Assembly (NCBI GenBank): GCA_024223715.1
Contig: JAAEOA010000175.1
Location: forward strand, 1 to 61,043
Direction: 5' to 3'
DNA length: 61,043 bases
Source: a bacterium
GTDB lineage: Bacteria > Krumholzibacteriota > Krumholzibacteriia > LZORAL124-64-63
Positions 17,866 through 27,029 of this stretch are shown piece after piece. Below the pieces are notes generated by a model, which was given only the letters and a program-made list of their open reading frames with translations, was not told the origin of the DNA and did not search any database. The position numbers and the translations under genes were made by a program. Positions within the stretch are counted from its first letter, which is position 1. Each line of letters starts with the position of its first letter.

Positions 17866-18276
17866 ATGGAATGGACTCAGGGCAATTACACGGCCAATGA
17901 CGATAAATCGCAACTCGATATGTACTATGTGATGCCCGCGCTTCAAAAATCCTACTGGGCGCTGGATCGTCCCAAAGAAGTGATAGAGCAGAGCATTAGG
18001 AACTCGGTCACTTTGGGTGTTTACACCGAAGGCCGGCAAATTGGCTTTGCCCGTGCGGTAACCGACAAATGCACCTTCGCCTGGATTTGTGACATCATGA
18101 TTCATCCTGATTATCGGGGTGTGGGCCTGGGTAAGTTTATAGTGGAATGCTTGAGCGAACACCCGGAAGTGGCTGCCTGCGAAGACCATTTTTTACGGAC
18201 CGACGATGCTCACGGACTGTACGAACAGTTTGGGTATAAGGTTTGTGAGGCGATGGTTAAGAAGAATGGCGTGTAA
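17866..18276 (+). CDS. GNAT-family N-acetyltransferase
   Basis: Predicted 136 residues. The acetyl-CoA binding motif A is clear: ICDIMIHPDYRGVGLGKFIV, with the R/Q-x-x-G-x-G/A pattern as RGVGLG. Flanking strands (GFARAVTDKCTFAWI) and the tail (HGLYEQFGYKVC) also fit the family. It starts 11 bases after asnS with GAGAGAAAG in front, so the two probably share a transcript. The substrate is unknown; this compact subgroup is usually annotated only as GNAT. Confidence 0.85.
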   Translation: MEWTQGNYTANDDKSQLDMYYVMPALQKSYWALDRPKEVIEQSIRNSVTLGVYTEGRQIGFARAVTDKCTFAWICDIMIHPDYRGVGLGKFIVECLSEHPEVAACEDHFLRTDDAHGLYEQFGYKVCEAMVKKNGV

Positions 18277-18427
18277 TTGGGTGCTTTCGGGCTGATTCCC
18301 TGTTCTTTTCTGGATCCCCTTCAATAGTTTTGAAAAAATAAATGCATTTTCATGTAAGATCTCTGTTTCGCCTCAAACATAGGGTGTGTTGTCGCTCAGT
18401 AAACACCCGGTTCGAGGAGAGAGACCC

Positions 18428-19099
18428 ATGAAAAAGCTAACACTGATTATCCTGGCCCTGCTTATCGCTTCTCCGGTTATTGCCGTCGATTATTGGGGCG
18501 GTCCGCCTCAGGGAACCTGGGACCGTGGCGAAGCCGGATCTACTTTTCAGCACTGGACTTTTGACACTCCTGCAATGCCTGGCCCTCCCACGGTTTTTGA
18601 CAATCCTTACGGCGAACCCATGTTTGAATTGATCGGAAATTTTGAGTACGGCGAATGGGAATGTCCGATTGAAATGGACCCCAGTGGTTTTATTCACGGC
18701 TGGCACTGTATTGAACCTGATGGTGGTTCCATTGTACTGCGTATACCGAATACTGAATTCACCGATGGGGAGAAAAAGATATTCCTGCAGATTACGAGCT
18801 CCAAAGGGCCCAACAATGTGGCAGTTCAAGGTCACGGCGCCAATGGAAACAACTATGCTTCGGGTTCGTGGAATACAGGCCTGCCGCACATTCAGTGGGG
18901 GCAGCCTGCGCCTTATGGCGGCATGTGGTACACCTATAATTATGGCCGCTACATTGTTCCAAATCCTCAGGAAGAAACCATTACCATTGATGTGAGTTAC
19001 TGCACTGTGATTGATCAAATCGTGGTCGATACCATTTGCACCGGCACGGTTCCCACTGAGCAGACGAGTATGGATATGTTAAAGGCTCTTTACCGGTAA
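18428..19099 (+). CDS. Secreted protein of unknown function with conserved-looking C-terminal motif
   Basis: Predicted 223 residues with a signal peptide (KKLTLIILALLIASPVIA). The mature part is aromatic and Gly-rich (DYWGGPPQGTWDRGEAGSTF), suggesting a beta-rich fold; no catalytic motif is seen. It ends GTVPTEQTSMDMLKALYR. A very similar ending occurs in the decayed gene at 60021-60450, so the tail may be a family hallmark or export/anchoring signal. GAGGAGAG precedes ATG 18428; the in-frame extension to 18386 has no ribosome site. A terminator follows. Confidence 0.65.
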   Translation: MKKLTLIILALLIASPVIAVDYWGGPPQGTWDRGEAGSTFQHWTFDTPAMPGPPTVFDNPYGEPMFELIGNFEYGEWECPIEMDPSGFIHGWHCIEPDGGSIVLRIPNTEFTDGEKKIFLQITSSKGPNNVAVQGHGANGNNYASGSWNTGLPHIQWGQPAPYGGMWYTYNYGRYIVPNPQEETITIDVSYCTVIDQIVVDTICTGTVPTEQTSMDMLKALYR

Positions 19100-19123
19100 A
19101 TTGACTGGGAGAGTTATTTGGAG

Positions 19124-19157
19124 GGGCCCCAATCTGGCTGGTTGGGGCCCTTGTTCG
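19124..19157 (+). terminator. Hairpin terminator after the secreted-protein gene
   Basis: A perfect 9-bp stem (GGGCCCCAA at 19124-19132 with TTGGGGCCC at 19142-19150) and a 9-base loop are followed by a T-rich stretch. It lies 25 bases after the stop at 19099. Confidence 0.7.
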
Positions 19158-19262
19158 TTGATATCGTGCAAGGCTTCTGATATCCAATATTAGTCACGGG
19201 CTTCAAATAACTGGTGAAAATTCTCACCCGGAAAAATTAATGAAATATGAATTTACCTGCTT

Positions 19263-20762
19263 TTACCAGCCGTACATATCCCCTTGTTCCGCTCCGGATT
19301 CCATCAACAGCAACAGACTCGCCGCCAGAGCAACCTCCGCATCCAAACTATCGTCTCCAAAGGCGGCGGCATCGGCTTCAATTCGGGAACTGACCTGCTG
19401 CATCAATTCCACCGCGGCTTCGGGGTCATCCTGGTACTGCTCAGCGGAAGATTTCATCCCGGAAACCATGATCGCCAGAGCAACTGTTTTAGCCACCGCA
19501 GGCTGATCAAAATATTGCCCATTCTCCTCTGGAATTTCCTCAGGAAAGTTCCAGGTCAACTCCTGATGGATGTTTTCACCTGAGATTGTTGTGAAAGACA
19601 GGTTGCCGGAAATGGTTGCACCTGCGAAAGAGATTCCTTCATCAGGTTTCAGACAAGCGAGCAGGGCTCCTTTGCGCGGGCTGGGGAAAACCGAAGCTAC
19701 CGTAAACCCGAGGTCTTCTCCTGGGGGACCAGGAAATCCGAAAGAGGCATTCACACTGAATTCGGTGGGCGTCGAAATTTCCAAAGACAAACCATGGGCG
19801 ATAGGCGCCACCATCCACGGCCAATTCATCTCCACAAGTTCGTTCACATCGTTGGGCGTAAACAGGCTGTAGGCATTGCCGCCCCAATTGTCAGAAATGG
19901 CATTCATAACTTCCTGTCCCATGCCGACTCCAACCCCGAAGACGGTCATGCCAATTTGTTCATCGGCTGCGTTTTCGGCCATTTCCCGAAAGGAACCCGG
20001 AGAAGTGGCCCCGACATTGGGTTGTACATCGGTGAACAAGAGCACGCGGACGTCATCAGTTTCAGCATTCATTTCAGATTGAGCCATGGCAAAAGCTCTT
20101 TGCAGGCCAGCTTCCATATTGGTTGATCCGTTGGAACTGAGCCCCGCGATGGCAGCGGCCACTTGGGGACTGTCGGCTGAAATGGGGTTCAAAAAAACCG
20201 AGACATCGGCACCGTAGGTGACCATGCCAACTCGGTCGTTTTCGTCGAGTTGTTCAGTGAGTCGGGTTAAAAGCGCCCGGGTTATGGAACCGGGAGTTGG
20301 GTATTCATTTCCTTCACCGCTGTAGGGCCAGCCCATGGAACCGGAAACATCTACGCAGGCCACAAATGAAAGGCTGGGACGTTCAAAAGTTTCCGGGTCA
20401 ATGTTGGATGACATGCCAATTTGCACCCAGCCGGAATCTTCTCCGGACAGATCCGGGGCGTACCCCAGGGCACCATTGAGGTTCAGGATGGAGTTGTTGG
20501 ATTCACCTTCAATGGGCAAGTCGTGTTCGCTGAACATTCCTTCCACAGTGAAAGCCGGGGCCGGTGGAACCAGTCCGTTACTGATTAATTCACGGGCCAG
20601 GCCCATGTCCTGGACACCACCTTGGGTGGCACCAAATTCGTTTGATCCATTTGAAAAGGGGCCCCCTCCCGAGTCAGGAGAAAAGGTCTCTCCACATCCC
20701 CAGATAAAGAAGGTGAGACAGAGCAGTATCAGCAGAAGCATTTTGATGGGATTGATTTTCAT
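19263..20762 (-). CDS. von Willebrand factor A domain lipoprotein
   Basis: Predicted 499 residues. A lipoprotein signal ends in the lipobox FIWGC (LLLILLCLTFFIWGC). A Gly/Ser-rich linker leads to a VWA domain with the MIDAS motif CVDVSGSMGWP near residue 138. Downstream are the MIDAS Thr region (GLSSNGSTNMEAGL) and LLFTDVQPNVG. It resembles the BatA/YfbK-like secreted VWA lipoproteins (CoxE/VWA_3 group), which mediate metal-dependent protein contacts at the envelope. The C-terminal about 150 residues are helical and acidic. GGAGG precedes the ATG. No operon partner is present. Confidence 0.82.
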   Translation of the reverse strand: MKINPIKMLLLILLCLTFFIWGCGETFSPDSGGGPFSNGSNEFGATQGGVQDMGLARELISNGLVPPAPAFTVEGMFSEHDLPIEGESNNSILNLNGALGYAPDLSGEDSGWVQIGMSSNIDPETFERPSLSFVACVDVSGSMGWPYSGEGNEYPTPGSITRALLTRLTEQLDENDRVGMVTYGADVSVFLNPISADSPQVAAAIAGLSSNGSTNMEAGLQRAFAMAQSEMNAETDDVRVLLFTDVQPNVGATSPGSFREMAENAADEQIGMTVFGVGVGMGQEVMNAISDNWGGNAYSLFTPNDVNELVEMNWPWMVAPIAHGLSLEISTPTEFSVNASFGFPGPPGEDLGFTVASVFPSPRKGALLACLKPDEGISFAGATISGNLSFTTISGENIHQELTWNFPEEIPEENGQYFDQPAVAKTVALAIMVSGMKSSAEQYQDDPEAAVELMQQVSSRIEADAAAFGDDSLDAEVALAASLLLLMESGAEQGDMYGW

Positions 20763-21031
20763 GAGACCCTCCAGTCAAACTAAACAGTGATCAAATCGGA
20801 AAATTGGCGAGGTTTTAAAATATGATTCCGGGGTGATAGAATCTTGGTGCAAAGCAATTGAAAAGTTGCAGGGCGGAAAAGTTCCGGCAAAATATTGAAC
20901 AGGGTTGAGGGGTGTCAGGTGAAAGTGAATTTCACCAGTGTGGTTTTTTTCGTTCATATCTGTCCGTTAGTAATTATGATAATCTTACCCCAATCCGCAT
21001 GACTTAAACTCGTCAAGGGAAAGCCATCAAT

Positions 21032-21286
21032 ATGCCCCTGGAATTAAAAAAAGAATCCCAAACCCAACTGATGGGTTCTATCCAACAGTACTTCCAGCTC
21101 CATATGGAAGAAGAAATTGGGGATTTAAAAGCCACATTGCTATTGCAGTTCATTCTCGAAGAAGTTGGGCCCGTTATATACAACCAGGCGGTTTCTGATT
21201 GCCAGGCGGTGATGCAGGACCGGACTGCGGAATTGGACAGCGTTTGTTTCGAGCCTGAAGGAGAGTTCTGGAGGAAAAAGAAATAG
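21032..21286 (+). CDS. DUF2164 family protein
   Basis: Predicted 84 residues matching the DUF2164 pattern closely: QYFQLHMEEEIGDLKATLLL, then FILEEVGPVIYNQAVSDCQA and ELDSVCFEPEGEFWRKKK. The family is a small soluble all-helical protein of unknown role, widespread as a single gene. AAGGGAAAG precedes the ATG. It ends inside a bidirectional hairpin and is convergent with the STAS gene. Confidence 0.88.
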   Translation: MPLELKKESQTQLMGSIQQYFQLHMEEEIGDLKATLLLQFILEEVGPVIYNQAVSDCQAVMQDRTAELDSVCFEPEGEFWRKKK

Positions 21287-21311
21287 GCTCCAACCTATTC
21301 AGATTGGAGCC
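21286..21311. terminator. Bidirectional hairpin between convergent genes
   Basis: A perfect 8-bp stem (GGCTCCAA with TTGGAGCC) and a 10-base loop separate the DUF2164 stop from the STAS stop. T-tracts are weak on both sides, so termination strength is uncertain. Confidence 0.5.
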
Positions 21312-21336
21312 CAGGTTATTTCGCAGATGGTCGCCT

Positions 21337-21672
21337 TTAGAAGCTATTGCGAGCCTCTTCACAAGACTCAAAAACCTCAAAAACATTCTCCAGCTGGCTG
21401 ATGTAGAAAATACTCAGCACGCGCTCTTTCACGCTGCAGACTTTCATAATACCACCAGAGCTTTTGATGGAAGTAAATCCGGAAATAAGAATGCCCAGCC
21501 CGGTAGAGTTAATCCAGGGCACACCGGACAAATCCAGGATGAAGTTTTTGGCGCCATCTTCAATTAATTCTGCAATGGCTGATTTGAACTTGTCGTGATC
21601 GGGTCCGCCCATGACTTTTCCGGACAGGGCGATGACCGTGATTTCGCCTTCACTCTTGCTGCTGATTTTCAT
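21337..21672 (-). CDS. STAS-domain anti-sigma factor antagonist
   Basis: Predicted 111 residues of SpoIIAA/RsbV type. The phosphorylatable serine lies in the signature FILDLSGVPWINSTGLGILI (INSTGLG), preceded by ITVIALSGKVMG at the N-terminus. Such proteins are controlled by a serine kinase/phosphatase pair and release a sigma factor or act in other partner-switching systems. No cognate kinase is nearby. AAGGAG stands 5 bases before the ATG. It lies 27 bases downstream of the acyl-CoA ligase gene on the same strand, so the two may be co-transcribed. Confidence 0.88.
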   Translation of the reverse strand: MKISSKSEGEITVIALSGKVMGGPDHDKFKSAIAELIEDGAKNFILDLSGVPWINSTGLGILISGFTSIKSSGGIMKVCSVKERVLSIFYISQLENVFEVFESCEEARNSF

Positions 21673-21699
21673 CTCAACTCCTTTTGGGTGGGCAGGACA

Positions 21700-23343
21700 C
21701 TATGCTATGACCTGATAAAACCGACGTTTAATTTTTTTCGTCGGTGTTTTTTCGAACTCTTCGTAGCGAACCTTTAGCTTGCTGATCTGGCAGAAGCCAG
21801 GCAGCTTTAAATTAAGGCTTTTGCGGTTATCTTCCATCATTTCTTCAACTTGTCTACCCTGCAGGCAGGCTTTATCGACTGATTCCAGATTGGGATAAAC
21901 CAAAGCCACCAGTTTGCCCTCATTTTCCACGATGAGAGATTCTTCAACGCAAGGCATGTTGTTCAGCTGCGATTCGATCTCTTCCGGGTAAACATTTTGC
22001 CCGGTGGCAGTCAGAATCATGTTTTTGCTGCGGCCGGTTAAAAACAGATTTCCATCGTTGTCCAGTCGGCCCAAATCGCCAGTGAGCAACCAGCCAGCCG
22101 AGTCCATGGTCTGTTTGGTGCTTTCTTCATCAAGATAATAACCAAGCATGAGGTTCTCGCCACGCACATGAACTTCACCAATACCGGTTTCCGCATCCGG
22201 ATCGGCAATGCGACATTCCAAATAGTCGATAATTTTACCCACACTGCCCACCGGTGGACTGTTTTCCCATGGTGAATAACTGATCAGGGGTCCGCATTCG
22301 GTCATTCCATAACCGCAGGTGAGGCTCAGGCCAATGGTGCGGAAGAAGTCTTCAATGTCTTTGTTCAAAGCGGCGCCACCAATGACCAGCTGTTTGTAAT
22401 TGCCACCAAAAACATCATAAATTTTTTCGCGAATCTTTTTGTGAACCACTTTGTTGAGACCAGGCACCTTTAACATGAACTGCATTTTTGGGGTCTCAAT
22501 AAGGGGCTTGATTCGGTTCTTGTAGATTTTCTCGATGATCAAGGGCACTGACATTACCACTGCTGGCTTTAGCTCGGCAAAACATTTGAGCAAAACCTTG
22601 GGGGTCGGAATTTTTTCAATGAAGGTGATGTGGCAGCCCTGAACCAAAGGAGACAGGAAATCGAAGGAACAACCGAAGGCGTGGGCCAGAGGCAGGAACG
22701 ACACAATGTTTTCACCCGGCTCCAGATCCACCTGGCGGTTGAAGAAAATCACATTGGCAATGAGGGAGTTGCTGGTCAGCATCACACCCTTGGAAAAGCC
22801 AGTTGTACCGCTGGTGTAAACAATGGCAGCCATGTCGTCGTTACTGACTTCCGGAAGAGAGAAAATTTCCGGTGTTAAATCTGGCAGCAAAAGAGCCGCT
22901 TCGCTGGCTTCAGTAACCGCTTTGTCGTTCTGCCAGAAGAGGGAGAAATCGTTAATTTTGAAGATGCCTTTGACTGAAGGCATTTTTTCTTCGGTCAGAC
23001 CATCGTAAATAACCTCGCTGACAAAGAGCAGGTTGCATTCGCTGTGCCGAACAATATGCTCAATTTCGGAACTGGTGAAATCGGGCAGAATGGGCACAAT
23101 AATGGCGCCATAACTAACTGTGGCCAGATAGGTCACGCCCCAGTGAGCGGAGTTCCTGCCCACCACACCAATACGGTCGCCTCGCTTAATACCACTTTTT
23201 TCGAAGAGATGATGCAGCCGGTTAATACTGGAGGCCACTTGGCCGTAGCTCATGCTCGGGCCGTTCAGGTTGCTGAAACAAGGAACATCCCAATGGGTTT
23301 GCAGAGCCTTTTCAATAGTGGCAACAAAGTTTTCTTTGAGCAT
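21700..23343 (-). CDS. AMP-dependent acyl-CoA synthetase (long-chain fatty acid type)
   Basis: Predicted 547 residues. ANL-superfamily motifs in order: P-loop-like IVYTSGTTGFSKGVMLTSNS, FLPLAHAFGCSFDFLSPL, CGYGMTECGPLISYSP (A5), WLLTGDLGRLDNDGNLFLTG (A7-A8) and the catalytic Lys region EKTPTKKIKRRF near the end. The enzyme adenylates a carboxylic acid and transfers it to CoA. Overall length and motifs suit medium or long-chain fatty acids, but chain length cannot be read from the sequence. Its stop lies 27 bases before the STAS start. Confidence 0.88.
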   Translation of the reverse strand: MLKENFVATIEKALQTHWDVPCFSNLNGPSMSYGQVASSINRLHHLFEKSGIKRGDRIGVVGRNSAHWGVTYLATVSYGAIIVPILPDFTSSEIEHIVRHSECNLLFVSEVIYDGLTEEKMPSVKGIFKINDFSLFWQNDKAVTEASEAALLLPDLTPEIFSLPEVSNDDMAAIVYTSGTTGFSKGVMLTSNSLIANVIFFNRQVDLEPGENIVSFLPLAHAFGCSFDFLSPLVQGCHITFIEKIPTPKVLLKCFAELKPAVVMSVPLIIEKIYKNRIKPLIETPKMQFMLKVPGLNKVVHKKIREKIYDVFGGNYKQLVIGGAALNKDIEDFFRTIGLSLTCGYGMTECGPLISYSPWENSPPVGSVGKIIDYLECRIADPDAETGIGEVHVRGENLMLGYYLDEESTKQTMDSAGWLLTGDLGRLDNDGNLFLTGRSKNMILTATGQNVYPEEIESQLNNMPCVEESLIVENEGKLVALVYPNLESVDKACLQGRQVEEMMEDNRKSLNLKLPGFCQISKLKVRYEEFEKTPTKKIKRRFYQVIA

Positions 23344-23464
23344 GGTTTTCCAATCATAGGCAATGGTTGGGTGATATCTTTAAGGCACTATACCCCAGTT
23401 TTGGGGTCAGGACAATGGGCAGATCAATAGGAATTGATCATTTGCGTAATAATTTTGGGAATGT

Positions 23465-24256
23465 CTACCCAGGCCGCAAAGCAAGAGTCGCAAAACAAAC
23501 AGGAATATACTCAGAAGCCAAATCCTCCACCTCAGGACCAAAGTGATCTTCATAAAACCCGGCTATTTGAAATCCGGTCTCAGTTTGTCCGCCAATCAGA
23601 CTTTCCAGGGTATGACTGAATTCCAGTGCCTCACCCTCAGCGAGGTGCTCTGCCAGGGCATCGGCATCGAGGCTTTCTTGGTCGCTATAAGGTAAGCGGT
23701 ATATAACATCCAATATCCTGTGCTTTTCAGCTTTCTGAAAATCAAAGATATAAAAATCGGGATTCATGAAGCCGGAAAGCAACCGTCCACCAGGTTTCAA
23801 TACACGAAAAGCTTCCTGCCAGACGGGTTGAACATCAGATATGAAACAATTGCTTACCGGGTGAAAAATCAGGTCAAAGCTTTGGTCTGAAAACTGAGAT
23901 AAATCGGTCATATCGCCCTGGACCGTTTCCAGATCCAAACCGTCTCTTTGGGCAACCATTCGGTCCTGTTCCAATTGGGCGTTGGAGTTGTCAAAAACAG
24001 TTACGGCGGCCCCGGCAGCGGCAAAAACTGGAGCCTGTTGGCCACCACCGGAGGCAAGAGCCAGAATGTTAAGGCCATTCAGTTTGGGAAAGCCAGGAAA
24101 CCATTGGCTGGGAACGGGTTTGGCAGGGGTCAAAATGACCTGCCATTGACCCTTTTGGGCCCGTTGTACTATTTCCGAATCCACGGGCCGGGTCCATTGA
24201 CTTCCTGAAGCAACTTTTTTATCCCATGCCACTTCGTTGGTTTTTCGAATATCCAT
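23465..24256 (-). CDS. Class I SAM-dependent methyltransferase
   Basis: Predicted 263 residues. SAM-binding motif I is NILALASGGGQQAPVFAAAG, followed by VTVFDNSNAQLEQDR (acidic residue at the end of beta 2). The motif GDMTDLSQFSDQSFDLIFHP and post-motif FRVLKPGGRLLSGFMNP follow. This places it in the Methyltransf_11 group, usually small-molecule enzymes. The substrate is unknown. AGGAAG precedes the ATG at 24256. It lies 81 bases downstream of the membrane methyltransferase-like gene in the same direction. Confidence 0.82.
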   Translation of the reverse strand: MDIRKTNEVAWDKKVASGSQWTRPVDSEIVQRAQKGQWQVILTPAKPVPSQWFPGFPKLNGLNILALASGGGQQAPVFAAAGAAVTVFDNSNAQLEQDRMVAQRDGLDLETVQGDMTDLSQFSDQSFDLIFHPVSNCFISDVQPVWQEAFRVLKPGGRLLSGFMNPDFYIFDFQKAEKHRILDVIYRLPYSDQESLDADALAEHLAEGEALEFSHTLESLIGGQTETGFQIAGFYEDHFGPEVEDLASEYIPVCFATLALRPG

Positions 24257-24337
24257 TAGGGCTTCCTCTCAATTTCATGATCCAAGTTGGCTCAGTTTTG
24301 GGAGTTTTAGAGGGAATTTCCAAAACAAAAAAGGAAC

Positions 24338-24922
24338 TCACCAGGGCAAAAACCGCCCCACTTCTTTTTTGTACTGAACGTATTGATCTCCCCATTCTAC
24401 GCTCAGTTTTTTTTCTTCAATTTCAGTACCAATTAGGGTGTAGGCAATAAACACCAGACGCCAGACCAGATTCACATCGGTAACCGGCATGGCGAATACA
24501 AAAAACAGAATCGTTCCGGTGTACCAGGGATGGCGAACCCGGGCCAGAACTCCCTTGCGGGAAAATTCAGGCTGGCCGCCATCAATTCCACGAAGATGAT
24601 TGGCCAACTGGCGCAATCCCAGGAAGGCTCGATTGTCGTAAGCGGCAGCACCCAGAACAAAAAATACCATGGCGCTAAGAATACCAGCCAGACGCAAATA
24701 TTGCCAGGGCCCGGGCCAGTTCCAGAGAAGTGCCTGGGGAAGAGTTCGCCACCATCCAAACACCCCCAGCAGGGATACAGAGCTGAAAATGACATAAATG
24801 AGACGGGAATATGGTCCGAGAGAGGGCCACTTCCGGTGCTGTAACTTCTGCCAGAAGTGGGTGATAAAGAAGCTGTGGAAGAACGACCAGGTTGCTGCGC
24901 TCAATCCTACAAAGAGAAGCAT
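24338..24922 (-). CDS. NnrU/isoprenylcysteine carboxyl methyltransferase-family membrane protein
   Basis: About 194 residues with five or six hydrophobic spans. The C-terminal catalytic-type region is clear: GVLARVRHPWYTGTILFFVF, then IGTEIEEKKLSVEWGDQYVQ and YKKEVGRFLPW. The RHPWYTG and E-E-x-x-L pattern is shared by ICMT, PEMT-like enzymes and NnrU. Substrate in bacteria is generally unknown. The start is ambiguous: ATG 24922 is listed, but a TTG at 24928 has better spacing to the upstream GGAG, and a TTG at 24940 is also possible. Divergent from the TPR gene. Confidence 0.72.
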   Translation of the reverse strand: MLLFVGLSAATWSFFHSFFITHFWQKLQHRKWPSLGPYSRLIYVIFSSVSLLGVFGWWRTLPQALLWNWPGPWQYLRLAGILSAMVFFVLGAAAYDNRAFLGLRQLANHLRGIDGGQPEFSRKGVLARVRHPWYTGTILFFVFAMPVTDVNLVWRLVFIAYTLIGTEIEEKKLSVEWGDQYVQYKKEVGRFLPW

Positions 24923-25008
24923 TTGCAAGAAGGACTCCAAATTCCGTATTATTCAGTGTATTGTATAAGGGTTACAGGGGCATACGTAATCTTATCTTGG
25001 GGGCCGAC

Positions 25009-26985
25009 GTGCGACAAGTCACAAATCCCGTTGTTGTTTTATTGTTGTTGGTTGTTCCGGTGGTGGCTGCTGCTTCGGATATGGAATCGGATTGGAAAAA
25101 AATTGGAACCGTTAGCCAATGGATGGAACTGGATGCCAGTTTTTACCGCATCATTGACGACAATGGTTATCAAGATCAGAGCCAGTTTCGTTTGGACCAA
25201 AAAGACGCCTATTCCAAATCCAAAGGCTATCGGGAAGATTTTCCTGTTGCCCTGGGGTTGGATGAATTCCAGAAACTAAGTCCTGAAGATCAGGACAATA
25301 GGCATAAGCTGGCTGTTAAACAGTTAAAAATTGTTGAAAGATTTCTGATAACTCAACAAAGAAGGCGTCAGGAAATAAGAGAGAATTCTCCGTATCGGGC
25401 GACCAGTATTGTTGAAGATCAGCGAAATCTGACCGACTGCCTGTTGGCTTTGGGGTTTGCTACAGGTTTGGATCCTTCCAATTTTTACGCATGGCATTTG
25501 CAATCATATTTCTCAACCTGTGTGGGAGATGTTCACAAGGCTCATTATTCTCTGCTTGCGGCGGCAAAGGCCCTCAATAGAGTGTCGCCCGAAGGTCATT
25601 TGGAAATAATGCAGAGGGTGATGCTGGATCTTGCCTGGCTGGAACGCGATCAGGGACATTTCATAAAAGCCATCCAGCATTTAAACATGATGACCAAAAC
25701 AGGCAAAGAGCCCGTGGAAAGTCTTTTGTTGCGAGGCCTGATTGCAGCTCAAAGTGGTGATCAGGAAACCGCTCTGCAGATAGCTTCATTGTTGCGGGCT
25801 CAGCCCGTTCGAATTTTTCCCACAAATTACACCCAGGTGACCATGACTCCGGATCGTACGGACATGACTAACTGGGAAAAGCGTGACTCGGACTATTTGA
25901 AAAACTGGATTCTGGCTCTGATGGAACTGCAAAAGGGAAACCGTCCGTTGGCGGGTCGCACTTTCCGAGAATACTCCACCAATAGAAACTATGCTTTCGC
26001 AGCTAGATTTTGGAACGAAGCCGGATTGATTTACGAACGGACCGGCCGCTACGATCTGGCTGAAAAAGCCTGGGAAGTTGCCAGAATTAACCAACCTTGG
26101 CTCTTGCACATGATCTATAAAGGATATGGGATTAAGCTGGGTCAGTTGACTGGGAACCCCAAAAAAGCATTTTACTCAATGGGGTTTAATTCGTTTTATC
26201 TATCTGGAAGCCGCTTGGCACTTGGTGCAAAATATGTCGGTGAAATTGGTCCTATTCAGGAATTGTCCGCCAAGCAGGCCATGGCTGCCCGGGCGCTGGA
26301 GGAACTGGAGATTTGCCAGCGATCGGGACAATACCCTGGTCAGGCCAGTGTTCTTCAAGGCCAGGTTTATTACCTGATGGGTGATTATCTTGGCGCCCAG
26401 GCGGAATTGAAAGAAGCCAAAGAGTATTTTTCCAGGGAAGGTGACGATGCCAACCTGGCTTCAGTCATTAGCGATTTGGAAATTGTTCAACAGAATTTGA
26501 ATGTCTCCGGGGTGGATAATTTTTATAGCCAGAGTGGGAACTCTCAGGGGCGTTGGTCTGCAGACGGTGACCCGGCCACAACGGCGGCTCAACTGGAAGA
26601 ACGTCTTGCAGAGAACCCATCTGACAAAGGAATTCATCTGGAATTGGCGCGGCACTACATCCGGAACGATCAGGTGGACAAAGGACGCCAAATGGCCTTC
26701 CACCTGTATAACCCGGCAAATATTGATGAACAAACAGTCGAGGTTGTGACTCTTGTTCTGGAAGCCGATCGAATTTTGGGCAAAGAAGAAATGGCCGATA
26801 CCATGCTTCGGCAGCTGGAAAAAGGACAGGCCGAACGGTGGAATAATGCGGGACTTTGGGCCCTGGTTTCATCCATTTGTCAGAATCATGGTCGCAATGG
26901 CGATGCCCTTAAGGCCATGCAGATGGCTGCGGTTGTGGATCCGGAAAATAAAGGAATTCAGAATCAGCTGAGGATGATGGAATAA
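25009..26985 (+). CDS. Exported TPR-repeat protein
   Basis: About 658 residues. GTG 25009 is chosen because GGGGG lies 5 bases upstream and it opens a good signal peptide (PVVVLLLLVVPVVAAASD). The mature protein is helical with TPR-like pairs: LGFATGLDPSNFYAWHLQSY, ALNRVSPEGHLEIMQRVMLD, YERTGRYDLAEKAWEVARIN and YYLMGDYLGAQAELKEAKEY. Another block in the last 130 residues reads IHLELARHYIRNDQVDKGRQ. TPR arrays scaffold protein complexes, here probably in the periplasm. No enzymatic domain and no partner gene are visible. Confidence 0.75.
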   Translation: MRQVTNPVVVLLLLVVPVVAAASDMESDWKKIGTVSQWMELDASFYRIIDDNGYQDQSQFRLDQKDAYSKSKGYREDFPVALGLDEFQKLSPEDQDNRHKLAVKQLKIVERFLITQQRRRQEIRENSPYRATSIVEDQRNLTDCLLALGFATGLDPSNFYAWHLQSYFSTCVGDVHKAHYSLLAAAKALNRVSPEGHLEIMQRVMLDLAWLERDQGHFIKAIQHLNMMTKTGKEPVESLLLRGLIAAQSGDQETALQIASLLRAQPVRIFPTNYTQVTMTPDRTDMTNWEKRDSDYLKNWILALMELQKGNRPLAGRTFREYSTNRNYAFAARFWNEAGLIYERTGRYDLAEKAWEVARINQPWLLHMIYKGYGIKLGQLTGNPKKAFYSMGFNSFYLSGSRLALGAKYVGEIGPIQELSAKQAMAARALEELEICQRSGQYPGQASVLQGQVYYLMGDYLGAQAELKEAKEYFSREGDDANLASVISDLEIVQQNLNVSGVDNFYSQSGNSQGRWSADGDPATTAAQLEERLAENPSDKGIHLELARHYIRNDQVDKGRQMAFHLYNPANIDEQTVEVVTLVLEADRILGKEEMADTMLRQLEKGQAERWNNAGLWALVSSICQNHGRNGDALKAMQMAAVVDPENKGIQNQLRMME

Positions 26986-27029
26986 TCCCCAATGAATCTG
27001 TAATTTGGTGGCTGGGAAACTCAGGCCAT

